The notes under the pieces were generated by a model, which saw only the letters and a list, made by a program, of their open reading frames with translations, did not search any database and was not told the origin of the DNA. DNA of 11,778 nucleotides from assembly GCA_020724185.1 (NCBI GenBank), contig DYHL01000030.1:1-11778 (forward strand), in the 5' to 3' direction. Below, piece after piece: positions 1 to 6,537 of this stretch. The position numbers and the translations under genes were made by a program. Every line of letters starts with the position of its first letter. Position 1 is the stretch's first letter. This stretch comes from Candidatus Nitrosymbiomonas sp. (GTDB lineage Bacteria; Sysuimicrobiota; Sysuimicrobiia; Sysuimicrobiales; Humicultoraceae).

Positions 1-1
1 C

Positions 2-148
2 GTCGGCGTGATCGCATCAGAGGTCACCACGCTGGCCTGCATGAACCGCACGCTCGTCTACCACGGCGAACCGCACGCGTTTCTGGAGAGCGATGCGCTG
101 CGCGCGGTCTACCACACCGGCGTGCGCGTCGTCTCGCACGTGCACTGA
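2..148 (+). CDS. Metal (Zn/Mn-type) ABC transporter ATP-binding protein, C-terminal fragment
   Basis: Only the last 48 codons are inside the window; the reading frame enters at base 2 and stops at TGA 146-148. The fragment begins with Val-Gly-Val-Ile-Ala-Ser-Glu-Val-Thr and continues to Asn-Arg-Thr-Leu-Val-Tyr-His-Gly. This resembles the segment after the H-loop of ZnuC/MntB-type ATPases, where the protein names the exporter's or importer's bound nucleotide face and then the 'xxNxxLVxxG' strand. The Walker motifs lie upstream and cannot be seen. The stop codon overlaps the ATG of the ABC-3 permease by one base (TGATG), so the two are translationally coupled. The transporter assignment rests mainly on this permease neighbour. 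The metal (Zn2+, Mn2+ or Fe2+) cannot be decided here. Confidence 0.75.
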   Translation, partial: VGVIASEVTTLACMNRTLVYHGEPHAFLESDALRAVYHTGVRVVSHVH

Positions 149-957
149 TGCCGGAGATCCTGCAGCACGCGTTCATGCAACGCGCCCTGCTCGCCGGGGT
201 GATCGTGGCGGTGGTCTGTCCCCTGATCGGCGTCTTCCTGGTGCTGCGGCGCCTCTCGCTGATCGCCGACACGCTCTCGCACGTGGCGCTGGCCGGCATC
301 GCGATAGGGCTGTTTATCGGGGTACACCCGATCCTGTCGGCGCTCGTGGTCGCCATCGCCGGCGGCGTGGGGGTCGAGGCCCTGCGCGCGAGGGGACGAC
401 TGTTCGGCGAGGCGGCGCTCGCGGTGTTCCTCTCGGGAGGGCTCGCGGTGGCGATCGTGCTGATAGGGTTGGCGCGCGGCTTCACGGTGGACCTCTTCGG
501 CTATCTGTTCGGCAGCATCACGACGGTGACGCTGCTGGATGTGTGGGTGATCGCCGCGCTCGGCGGGCTGACCGCCGCAACCGTGCTGGGACTCTACAAG
601 GAGCTGTTTGCCATCACCTTCGATGAGGAGACGGCGCGCACGAGCGGGTTGCCGGTCCGCGCGCTTAACCTGCTATTTACGGTACTCACCGCGCTGGTGG
701 TGGTTTTGGCGATGCGGATCGTGGGCATACTGCTGGTGGGCGCGCTGCTGGTGCTGCCGACGCTTGCCGCGATGCAGGTGGCGTCGTCGTTCCGTGGGAC
801 GCTGGCGGCGGCGATGACCTTTGCGGTCGCCGCAGTAGTGCTGGGGTTGGTGGCGGCGTTCTACCTGGACGTGGCCGCGGGCGGGGCGATCGTGCTGGTG
901 GCGCTGGCGCTGTTTGGGGCGGCCGCGTTGGTCGGGCGCGAGGTCGCGCACACCTGA
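148..957 (+). CDS. Metal ABC transporter permease, ABC-3 family (ZnuB/MntC-like)
   Basis: A 269-residue, very hydrophobic protein of normal length for the ABC-3 family, the membrane subunit of periplasmic-binding-protein-dependent Zn2+/Mn2+/Fe2+ importers. Family signs are the Asp-Thr-Leu-Ser-His-Val-Ala-Leu-Ala-Gly segment at residues 41-50, Tyr-Leu-Phe-Gly-Ser at 119-123, and the cytoplasmic loop Phe-Asp-Glu-Glu-Thr-Ala-Arg at 158-164, which contacts the ATPase. Hydrophobic stretches at about 12-33, 46-80, 89-109, 132-150, 175-205 and 217-262 would form the usual seven to nine helices. The ATG overlaps the stop of the upstream ATPase gene. The solute-binding protein gene is not visible and probably lies further upstream. 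Metal specificity is not readable from the permease. Fewer than 60 bases separate it from the convergent DUF192 gene, and I see no convincing terminator there. Confidence 0.93.
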   Translation: MPEILQHAFMQRALLAGVIVAVVCPLIGVFLVLRRLSLIADTLSHVALAGIAIGLFIGVHPILSALVVAIAGGVGVEALRARGRLFGEAALAVFLSGGLAVAIVLIGLARGFTVDLFGYLFGSITTVTLLDVWVIAALGGLTAATVLGLYKELFAITFDEETARTSGLPVRALNLLFTVLTALVVVLAMRIVGILLVGALLVLPTLAAMQVASSFRGTLAAAMTFAVAAVVLGLVAAFYLDVAAGGAIVLVALALFGAAALVGREVAHT

Positions 958-1014
958 TCCCACGGGAGCTTTCGCAGCCGTTCGTGCACCGGGAGGGACC
1001 GTTGGAGGTCGGTA

Positions 1015-1515
1015 CTACCTGCTTAGGATCAACTCCAGGCGGGCGCCCGGCGTGATGCCCTTGCGCTTGAAGTAGCCCTGGTTCACCTCAAGCGCGTAGC
1101 GGTAGGGCGCGCTCGGATCGTAGATCGTGAAGGGTCCACTGGCAGGATCGGGCGCGACCTGCATGTCCAAGATCTCCAGCAGGCGCCAGCGACTGTCAAT
1201 GAACCCGATCGAGAGCGGGATTAGCGTGTTCTTCATCCAGAAGCCCCCGCGGCCGTCGGCCTCGAAGACGAACAGCATGCCGGCGTCCTCGGGCAGCGAG
1301 GTCCGGAACATCAGGCCCCTGGCCCGGGCCTCCACGCTGGCGACGATCTCCACCTGCAGCGTCGCCCGGAGGTCGTTCTGGTAGATGCGCAGCGTGCCGC
1401 GGCCGTCGCCCAGGGCCGCGCCTGGAGACACCGGCGTGGCCGGCGCGCTGCTTCCGGGCGCCGGTAGGGTGCCGGCGGCAACGATGAGGACCAGCAGCCA
1501 GAGGACGCGTTTCAT
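1015..1515 (-). CDS. DUF192 (UPF0127) family exported protein
   Basis: A 166-residue protein. I take the ATG at 1515-1513 as the start because a GGAGG lies 11 bases upstream and the residues that follow (Met-Lys-Arg-Val-Leu-Trp-Leu-Leu-Val-Leu) form a signal peptide. The longer in-frame reading up to 1725 only adds a Ser/Arg/Pro-rich stretch that looks non-coding. The signal peptide (about residues 1-22) is followed by an Ala/Pro/Ser linker and the DUF192 domain (about 45-165). Diagnostic elements are Ala-Arg-Gly-Leu-Met-Phe-Arg, Ala-Gly-Met-Leu-Phe-Val-Phe-Glu, the hallmark Phe-Trp-Met-Lys-Asn-Thr-Leu-Ile-Pro-Leu with Phe-Ile-Asp soon after, and Ala-Leu-Glu-Val-Asn-Gln-Gly near the end. The family is widespread, usually exported and without an established biochemical function. 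It is divergent from the flavoprotein gene and convergent with the metal permease, so it is probably a single-gene unit. Confidence 0.9.
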   Translation of the reverse strand: MKRVLWLLVLIVAAGTLPAPGSSAPATPVSPGAALGDGRGTLRIYQNDLRATLQVEIVASVEARARGLMFRTSLPEDAGMLFVFEADGRGGFWMKNTLIPLSIGFIDSRWRLLEILDMQVAPDPASGPFTIYDPSAPYRYALEVNQGYFKRKGITPGARLELILSR

Positions 1516-1658
1516 CTCGTGGTGAACCTCCGCAAGGATGCAGGTTCGCCGGATGGCGGCGCAGCCCTGCTGGCAGGAGAGCCCAGAAGGCGGCACGAAC
1601 CCGCCGGAGAGACTGAGGCTGGAGCTGCCGGAACCGGAGAGGCCGGAGAAGATGGGCA

Positions 1659-2837
1659 GTGGCGCGCGGCATGATCTGTGACGTTCTGGTTGTCGGGGCC
1701 GGGCCCGCGGGCTCGACCGCGGCAAGGACCTGCGCCGCGCTCGGCCTGCGCACGGTGCTGCTGGAAGAGCACCCTGAGATCGGGCATCCGGTCCACTGCA
1801 CCGGCAAGCTGTCGGCCCATGCCTTCCGGCGGTTCGGCCTGCCCGCGTCGATGGCGCAGAACGCGCTGCGGGGCGCAGCCCTGCACGCCCCTGACGGCTC
1901 CGTGGCCAGGGTGCGCCGGGCCTGTGTGGATTCCTACCTGGTGGACCGTGCCGCGCTCGACCGGTACCTGGCGGAGCAGGCGTCGTCGTCAGGCGCAGAG
2001 GTGCTCATGGGGACGCGTGCCCGCACCGTCGTGCGCACCGACGGCGCGACCGCTGGCGGCCTGCGGGTCGAGGTGGATCGCGGCAGCACGCGGCTCGCCA
2101 TCACCACGGCGCTGGTCATTGACGCCGAGGGGGCCGTCCCCGTCCTGCCGCCGCAACTCGGTCTCACGCCCCGGCGGGCCTTCGTCCACGGACTCCAATA
2201 CGACGTGGAGGGCGCCGCGATAGAGCAGGAGGACGCGCCCGATCTGTACTTCGGCTGGAACGTCGCCCCGGGCTTCTTTGGCTGGTTCATGCCCACCGGC
2301 GGCACCACGGGCCGTCTTGGGGTGGCGGTGGATCCGCGGTGGGCGGCCCAGTCCCCGATTCACTACCTGGAAGGGTTGAGGACGGCGCATCCGGCCTCGG
2401 CGCCGCGACTGCGGAACGCCAGGATCGTGCGCAGGTTTGCCGGCCGGATCCCCGTCCTGGGCCAGCGCCGCCCAACCTACACCGACGGGATGCTGGTGAT
2501 AGGCGACGCGGCAGGCCAGGTGAAGGCCACCAGCGGCGGCGGCATCTACTTCGCGATGCAGGCGGGAGAACTGGCCGGCCGGGCGGCGGCGCGCTACGTC
2601 GGGGCGGTGCGCTGCGTGGGATCGCCGGCCGGGCCGCAGCCCGATACCTGGGCGCGGCGTCCGACGCGGGTGCCCGGGGGGCGCTGGCGGGATACGAGCG
2701 CGAGTGGCGCGCCGCGTTCGGCCGCGAGGCGCTGTTCACAACCGTCGTCCGGCAGGCGCTCAACCGCCTTTGTGACCGGCATGTCAGCACGATCATCCGC
2801 ACGCTCGCCGGGGACGACGGCCTGCGCCGCGCGGTAG
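1659..2837 (+). CDS. Geranylgeranyl reductase-family FAD oxidoreductase, frameshifted (N-terminal reading)
   Basis: The 392-codon reading frame begins at GTG 1659 (GGAG about 11 bases upstream; ATG 1671 is an alternative with a poorer site). Residues 1 to about 310 are a convincing FAD-dependent oxidoreductase of the geranylgeranyl reductase type, which saturates isoprenoid chains of lipids, quinones or pigments. Visible are the dinucleotide motif Gly-Ala-Gly-Pro-Ala-Gly at 13-18, the ribose-binding Glu-Glu at 36-37, Val-Asp-Arg-Ala-Ala-Leu-Asp-Arg-Tyr-Leu, and the second FAD motif Gly-Asp-Ala-Ala-Gly-Gln-Val followed by Ser-Gly-Gly-Gly-Ile-Tyr-Phe-Ala-Met. After Ala-Gly-Arg-Ala-Ala-Ala-Arg-Tyr-Val (about 306-314) the frame turns into an Arg/Pro/Ser-rich out-of-frame tail ending at 2837. 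The true C-terminus continues in another frame to 3022 (separate entry). The gene leads the downstream cluster. The substrate is unknown; function depends on whether the frameshift is real. Confidence 0.82.
   Translation: MARGMICDVLVVGAGPAGSTAARTCAALGLRTVLLEEHPEIGHPVHCTGKLSAHAFRRFGLPASMAQNALRGAALHAPDGSVARVRRACVDSYLVDRAALDRYLAEQASSSGAEVLMGTRARTVVRTDGATAGGLRVEVDRGSTRLAITTALVIDAEGAVPVLPPQLGLTPRRAFVHGLQYDVEGAAIEQEDAPDLYFGWNVAPGFFGWFMPTGGTTGRLGVAVDPRWAAQSPIHYLEGLRTAHPASAPRLRNARIVRRFAGRIPVLGQRRPTYTDGMLVIGDAAGQVKATSGGGIYFAMQAGELAGRAAARYVGAVRCVGSPAGPQPDTWARRPTRVPGGRWRDTSASGAPRSAARRCSQPSSGRRSTAFVTGMSARSSARSPGTTACAAR
2574..2673 (+). repeat. Imperfect tandem duplication of 50 bp at the frameshift
   Basis: Bases 2574-2623 and 2624-2673 align without gaps at about 35 of 50 positions, beginning with an identical GCCGGCCGGGC. 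Read in their own frames they encode Ala-Gly-Arg-Ala-Ala-Ala-Arg-Tyr-Val-Gly-Ala and Ala-Gly-Arg-Ala-Ala-Ala-Arg-Tyr-Leu-Gly-Ala. Several differences are silent third-position changes (gcg/gcc, gcg/gca, cgc/cga, ggg/ggc). Because 50 is not a multiple of 3, the second copy is read in a different frame and breaks the oxidoreductase gene. Identity was counted by eye. Confidence 0.7.
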
Positions 2838-3022
2838 AGGAGCACGGCGATACGCAGTACCAGTCGCGCCTGCTGCGACCCGTGCTCGTCTCTGGGGTCC
2901 GCGCGGGTCTGCGCGACCTGCGCCTGGCGCCCACGGTCCTGGCGGCGCTGGGCGCGGCGATGCTTTCGGTGTGGTCCGACGGCAACGCGCCGTCGCCCGC
3001 TCGAACCTGGAGCGCTTCCTAG
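2624..3022 (+). pseudogene. Out-of-frame C-terminal part of the geranylgeranyl reductase-family oxidoreductase
   Basis: From 2624 the family's C-terminal region is readable in a frame shifted relative to the GTG-1659 frame, ending at TAG 3020-3022. It starts Ala-Gly-Arg-Ala-Ala-Ala-Arg-Tyr-Leu-Gly and continues to Leu-Ala-Gly-Tyr-Glu-Arg-Glu-Trp-Arg-Ala-Ala-Phe-Gly-Arg-Glu, the usual helix after the FAD domain in these reductases, then about 100 helical residues. It has no ATG or GTG start with a ribosome site near its beginning, so it would be made only by frameshifting or after correction of the sequence. Removing one 50-bp repeat unit (see repeat entry) would join the two parts into one protein of about 437 residues, a normal size for the family. 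The TAG is followed immediately by the ATG of the EndoQ gene. Confidence 0.7.
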
Positions 3023-4276
3023 ATGCCGATGCGCCTGATCGCAGACTTACACCTGCACTCCCGCTACAGCCGGGCCACCAGCCGCGACATGGACGTGGAG
3101 AACATGGCGCGCTGGGCGAAGATCAAGGGCATCACGGTGCTGGGCACCGGTGACTTCACCCATCCCGTCTGGCTGCGCGAGCTGCGCGACAAGCTCGAGC
3201 CCAACGATCGCGGGCTGTACGTTCACGACGGCGTGCACTTCATGTTGTCCGCGGAGGTTTCGAGCATCTACTCGGCCGGGGGCCGGCTGCGCAAGATCCA
3301 CAACATCCTCTTCGCGCCGTCGTTCGAGGTGGTGGACCGGATCAACGCGGTGCTGGGCCGCTTCGGCAATCTGATGGCAGACGGCCGGCCGACGCTCACG
3401 CTGCCGTCCGACCGCCTGGTGGAGTACCTCATGGAGATCTCGCCCGACTGCATGTTGGTGCCGGCGCACGCCTGGACGCCGTGGTTCTCGCTTTACGGCA
3501 GCATGTCCGGGTTCGACTCGATGGCCGAGTGTTTCGGCGACCAGCTCAAGCACGTCGCGGCCGTGGAGACCGGGCTCTCCAGCGACCCGCCGATGAACTG
3601 GCGCTTGTCCGAGCTGGACCGCGTTGTTCTACTGAGCAACTCCGACGCGCACTCTCCGGCGAAGCTGGGGCGCGAGGCAAACGTCTTCGCCTGCGATCCC
3701 GACTACCCCGAGATCATGCGGGTCCTCCGCGAGAAAGACCTCTCGCGCCTCCTCTACACCATAGAGTTCTTCCCGGAAGAGGGTAAGTACCACTACGACG
3801 GCCACCGGCTCTGTAACCGGCGCATGGCGCCCAAGGAGACCATCGCCGCCGGCGGCAAGTGTCCGGTGTGCGGGAAGCCGCCGACAGTCGGGGTGCTGCA
3901 CCGGGTGGAGCACCTGGCTGACCGCGAGGAGGGGTTCGTGCCCGAGGGCGCGGTGCCGTACCGCAACCTGGTTCCATTGGAGGAGATCATCGCGGAGGCC
4001 GTCGGCGCCAGGCCTGGGACCGTCGGGGTACGGGAAGAGTACTATAAGCTATGCAACGCCTTCGGGAGCGAGTTCAACGTTCTGCTGGACGCGCCGGTCG
4101 AGGAGGTGCGCAAGCACACCACGCTGCGCGTCGCCGAGGGCCTCCGAAGGGTGCGGGAAGGCCGGGTGCGCATCGCGCCGGGGTACGATGGCGTTTTCGG
4201 CGAGATAGGCATCTTCGAGGACGGCGAGGATGTCCGGGAGGCGACCGAGCCGCCTTCGCAGACGACACTGTTCTAG
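3023..4276 (+). CDS. Endonuclease Q (PHP-domain DNA repair nuclease, TIGR00375-type)
   Basis: A 417-residue protein with the layout of EndoQ, an endonuclease that nicks DNA 5' of deaminated bases (uracil, hypoxanthine, xanthine) and abasic sites. The PHP metal ligands are visible in order: Asp8, His10 and His12; Asp44 in Gly-Thr-Gly-Asp-Phe; Glu78 in Ala-Glu-Val-Ser; His93; His149 in Pro-Ala-His-Ala-Trp-Thr-Pro-Trp; Glu182 in Glu-Thr-Gly-Leu-Ser-Ser-Asp; and Asp208/His210 in Asn-Ser-Asp-Ala-His-Ser-Pro. The highly conserved Thr-Ile-Glu-Phe-Phe-Pro-Glu-Glu-Gly-Lys-Tyr-His (246-257) leads into a zinc-binding region with Cys264, Cys280 and Cys283. The last five residues, Gln-Thr-Thr-Leu-Phe, fit a sliding-clamp binding motif. 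The start ATG directly abuts the preceding TAG, with GGAG 10 bases upstream. Twelve bases separate it from the R3H ATPase gene. EndoQ is common in some archaea and sporadic in bacteria. Family assignment is strong; activity is inferred. Confidence 0.9.
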   Translation: MPMRLIADLHLHSRYSRATSRDMDVENMARWAKIKGITVLGTGDFTHPVWLRELRDKLEPNDRGLYVHDGVHFMLSAEVSSIYSAGGRLRKIHNILFAPSFEVVDRINAVLGRFGNLMADGRPTLTLPSDRLVEYLMEISPDCMLVPAHAWTPWFSLYGSMSGFDSMAECFGDQLKHVAAVETGLSSDPPMNWRLSELDRVVLLSNSDAHSPAKLGREANVFACDPDYPEIMRVLREKDLSRLLYTIEFFPEEGKYHYDGHRLCNRRMAPKETIAAGGKCPVCGKPPTVGVLHRVEHLADREEGFVPEGAVPYRNLVPLEEIIAEAVGARPGTVGVREEYYKLCNAFGSEFNVLLDAPVEEVRKHTTLRVAEGLRRVREGRVRIAPGYDGVFGEIGIFEDGEDVREATEPPSQTTLF

Positions 4277-4288
4277 GATGGAGCCCAC

Positions 4289-5833
4289 GTGATCGGCCGC
4301 CAGACCCGCATCACCGATAACCTAGACCTGCTCCTCCAGGTTCTCACCCCTCAGTTGCGGGCCGCGCTGGAGCAGCATCCTGACCTGGACCAACTCCTCG
4401 AGGTAGTGCTCGACCTGGGGCGCCGGCCCGAGGCCCGCTTTCCCAACGAGGTCCTGGCGCTGGATGAAGCCTTCGTCGAGCGCGAGACGCTCCGATACGT
4501 CACCGAGCGCGTCGGGTCCTTCGGCAAGGACAACCGCGCCGGCATCGAGCGGACCCTGCACCGGATCAGCGCGATCCGCAACCGCCAGGGCGAGGTCATA
4601 GGCCTGACCTGCCGGGTGGGCCGGGCGGTGATTGGCACCGTGGACATAGTCCGCGACGTGATCGAGTCCGGGCACTCGATCCTGCTGCTAGGGCGTCCGG
4701 GCGTGGGCAAGACCACCCTGCTGAGGGAGGCCGCCCGGGTGCTGGCGGACGAACTGCGCAAGCGCGTGGTGGTGGTGGACACCTCCAACGAGATCGCCGG
4801 CGACGGGGACATCCCTCATCCGGGCATCGGCGCCGCCCGGAGGATGCAGGTGCCGGTGCCGGCGCTGCAACACGCCGTCATGATAGAAGCGGTCGAGAAC
4901 CACATGCCCGAGGTGGTGGTCATTGACGAGATCGGCACCGAGGCCGAGGCGCTGGCGGCCCGGACGATTGCGGAGCGCGGTGTTCAGTTGATCGCCACCG
5001 CGCACGGCAACACGCTGGACAACCTGCTCCAGAACCCGACCCTCTGCGACCTGGTGGGCGGGATCCAGGCGGTGACGCTCTCCGACGAGGAAGCCCGCCG
5101 GCGCGGCACCCAGAAGACGGTGCTCGAGCGCAAGGCCCCTCCGACCTTCGATGTGCTGATCGAGATCCAGGACAAGGACCGCCTCGCCGTGCACCGTGAC
5201 GTCGCCACCGTGGTGGACAGGTACCTGCGGGGAGTGGCCCCCCGGCCGGAGCTGCGCGCGCGGACCGCCGGCGGCGACGTGGAGATCTCACCGTCGGCGC
5301 CCTCCCCCGCCCAGTCGTGGGCGCCCGAAGGCCCGTTCGCGGCGCTGCCTCCCGAGGGCGCAGGCCGGCCCGGACGCCAGATCGTGCGCATCTTCCCGTA
5401 TGCGGTCAGCCAGAACCGGCTGGAACGGGCGATCCGCGAGCTCCGCGTCCCGGCGTACATAGTCGGGTCGTTTGGGGAGGCGGACATGGTGCTGACCCTG
5501 AAGTCACAGGAGAAGCGGCAGCCCAAGCGGCTGCGGGACGCGGCGATGCGGGGGATGCCCGTGCACATCCTGCGCAGCAACACCGTTACGCAGATCCAGC
5601 AGTTCCTCCGGGGGGTCTTCGGTGTGCCGGAGGTGCCGGCCGGACACGAGGCGGCGCTGACCGAGGTCGAGGAAGCGATCGCCCAGGTGTTCGAGTCCGC
5701 CCGGTCCGTTGAGTTGCAGCCGCAGAGCTCGTACATCCGGCGGCTGCAGCACCAACTCGTCCAGCGCTACGGCCTCCCATCGGAGAGCCAGGGCGAAGAT
5801 CCGCACCGGCGCGTGGTCATCTACCCCAAATAG
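4289..5833 (+). CDS. AAA-type ATPase with C-terminal R3H domain (Ycf45/SpoIIIAA-like nucleic-acid ATPase)
   Basis: A 514-residue protein starting at GTG 4289 with GGAG 5 bases upstream. An N-terminal region (1-125) resembling the SpoIIIAA/Ycf45 group precedes a RecA/secretion-type ATPase core: Walker A Gly-Arg-Pro-Gly-Val-Gly-Lys-Thr-Thr at 135-143, Val-Asp-Thr-Ser-Asn-Glu-Ile at 163-169, Walker B Val-Val-Val-Ile-Asp-Glu-Ile-Gly at 209-216 and Ala-Thr-Ala-His-Gly-Asn-Thr at 236-242. A Pro/Ala/Gly-rich linker (about 317-362) leads to a second conserved domain (365-446). An R3H domain follows at about 455-513 with the Arg484-xxx-His488 signature, then Gly-Leu-Pro-Ser-Glu-Ser-Gln-Gly and Arg-Arg-Val-Val-Ile-Tyr. 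R3H domains bind single-stranded DNA or RNA. The family is annotated in cyanobacteria, plastids and Bacillota-like genomes without an established role. Its place between EndoQ and tmk is compatible with nucleic-acid maintenance, but that is inference. Confidence 0.9.
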   Translation: MIGRQTRITDNLDLLLQVLTPQLRAALEQHPDLDQLLEVVLDLGRRPEARFPNEVLALDEAFVERETLRYVTERVGSFGKDNRAGIERTLHRISAIRNRQGEVIGLTCRVGRAVIGTVDIVRDVIESGHSILLLGRPGVGKTTLLREAARVLADELRKRVVVVDTSNEIAGDGDIPHPGIGAARRMQVPVPALQHAVMIEAVENHMPEVVVIDEIGTEAEALAARTIAERGVQLIATAHGNTLDNLLQNPTLCDLVGGIQAVTLSDEEARRRGTQKTVLERKAPPTFDVLIEIQDKDRLAVHRDVATVVDRYLRGVAPRPELRARTAGGDVEISPSAPSPAQSWAPEGPFAALPPEGAGRPGRQIVRIFPYAVSQNRLERAIRELRVPAYIVGSFGEADMVLTLKSQEKRQPKRLRDAAMRGMPVHILRSNTVTQIQQFLRGVFGVPEVPAGHEAALTEVEEAIAQVFESARSVELQPQSSYIRRLQHQLVQRYGLPSESQGEDPHRRVVIYPK

Positions 5834-5844
5834 ACGGAGCCATC

Positions 5845-6537
5845 GTGACAAACCCCCCCAACCCGCCCGACCCCACCCGCAAGCGCGGTCTCTTCATCAC
5901 GATCGAGGGCCCGGAGGGCGCGGGCAAGAGCACCCACGCCCTTCGGCTGCACGAACGGTTTCGAGAGGTCATCCCCCTCGTGCTGGCACGGGAGCCCGGC
6001 GGGACCGCGATAGGCGAGGCCATTCGCGCGGTGCTCCTCGATGAGCGCCACCGCGAGATGTCCGCCGAGACCGAGATGCTGCTGTTTGCCGCGAGCCGGG
6101 CGCAGCACGTCGGTGAGGTGGTGCTGCCGGCGCTGGAGGCGGGCACCTGCGTTCTTTCCGAACGGTTTGTGGACGCGTCCATCGCGTACCAGGCCTACGG
6201 CAGGGGCCTTCCGGTCGAGGTCGTGCGCCGGGTGAACGAGGTCGCCACGCGCGGCCTGACCCCCGACCTAACGCTCCTTCTGGACGTGGATCCGGCGGTC
6301 GGCCTGCCCCGCGCCCGGGGTGCCGATGGGAAGGAAGGCCCCCGCGGCCGCGGCGACCGCCTGGAGCAGGAAACGCTGGAGTTCCACCGGCGGGTGCGCG
6401 CAGGATTCCTCCAACTGGCGCGCGAAGAGCCCTGGCGGTTCGTGGTCGTGGACGGTACTCTGCCTGCCGATGAGGTCCATGCCGCGTTGGCGGATGCGGT
6501 CCGACAGTTGCTGGACCGCCGGGGGTGGTGCCCATGA
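5845..6537 (+). CDS. tmk: Thymidylate kinase
   Basis: Phosphorylates dTMP to dTDP with ATP, an essential cytosolic step of dTTP synthesis. It has 230 residues. The P-loop Glu-Gly-Pro-Glu-Gly-Ala-Gly-Lys-Ser-Thr is at 21-30, Arg-Glu-Pro-Gly-Gly-Thr follows strand 2, and Ser-Glu-Arg-Phe-Val-Asp-Ala-Ser-Ile-Ala-Tyr-Gln holds the dTMP site (a Glu where many homologues have Asp in Asp-Arg-Tyr/Phe). The lid carries Arg residues before Asp-Arg-Leu-Glu-Gln-Glu, with Glu-Phe-His-Arg-Arg-Val-Arg after it. The start is GTG 5845, with GGAG 5 bases upstream and no other in-frame start before the P-loop. About 14 Pro/Asn-rich residues precede the kinase fold, longer than usual. The gene lies 11 bases after the R3H ATPase stop and overlaps the next gene by ATGA. 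Order tmk-darA-holB matches Bacillota. Confidence 0.95.
   Translation: MTNPPNPPDPTRKRGLFITIEGPEGAGKSTHALRLHERFREVIPLVLAREPGGTAIGEAIRAVLLDERHREMSAETEMLLFAASRAQHVGEVVLPALEAGTCVLSERFVDASIAYQAYGRGLPVEVVRRVNEVATRGLTPDLTLLLDVDPAVGLPRARGADGKEGPRGRGDRLEQETLEFHRRVRAGFLQLAREEPWRFVVVDGTLPADEVHAALADAVRQLLDRRGWCP
5853..5878 (-). other. Potential G-quadruplex motif on the minus (template) strand at the start of tmk
   Basis: The plus strand carries C-runs of 7, 3, 3, 4 and 3 separated by AA, G, GA and A. The minus strand therefore reads five G-tracts of at least three with loops of one or two bases, which meets the usual quadruplex rule. It coincides with the codons for the Asn-Pro-Pro-Asn-Pro-Pro-Asp-Pro N-terminal extension of Tmk. 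Folding in the cell is inferred only; in a very GC-rich genome such runs can arise by chance. Confidence 0.5.

Noticed and set aside
24..485. Minus-strand frame opposite the metal permease
   Set aside because: Arg/Ala/Ser/Thr-rich translation with no motif, and the plus strand carries the well-conserved ABC-3 permease.
958..1014. Possible bidirectional terminator between the permease and DUF192 genes
   Set aside because: Only a 4-bp stem (GACC/GGTC) is visible, with no T-run on either strand.
1604..1649. Three CCGGAGA copies in the DUF192/oxidoreductase intergenic region
   Set aside because: Short, irregularly spaced and easily explained by GC-rich, purine-biased sequence with Shine-Dalgarno-like pieces; no palindrome or regular period.
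1516..1725. Longer N-terminus for the DUF192 protein
   Set aside because: The 70 extra residues are Ser/Arg/Pro-rich, would put the signal peptide in the middle of the protein, and overlap the start of the divergent oxidoreductase gene. ATG 1515 has a good ribosome site.
4289..5833. Calling the R3H ATPase SpoIIIAA and inferring sporulation
   Set aside because: SpoIIIAA proper is shorter and lies in the spoIIIA operon; the C-terminal R3H domain and gene context place this protein in the Ycf45-like group instead.
6151..6198. Glu in place of Asp in the Tmk dTMP-site motif (Ser-Glu-Arg-Phe)
   Set aside because: Glu at this position is familiar in many thymidylate kinases, so it is not evidence of altered function.
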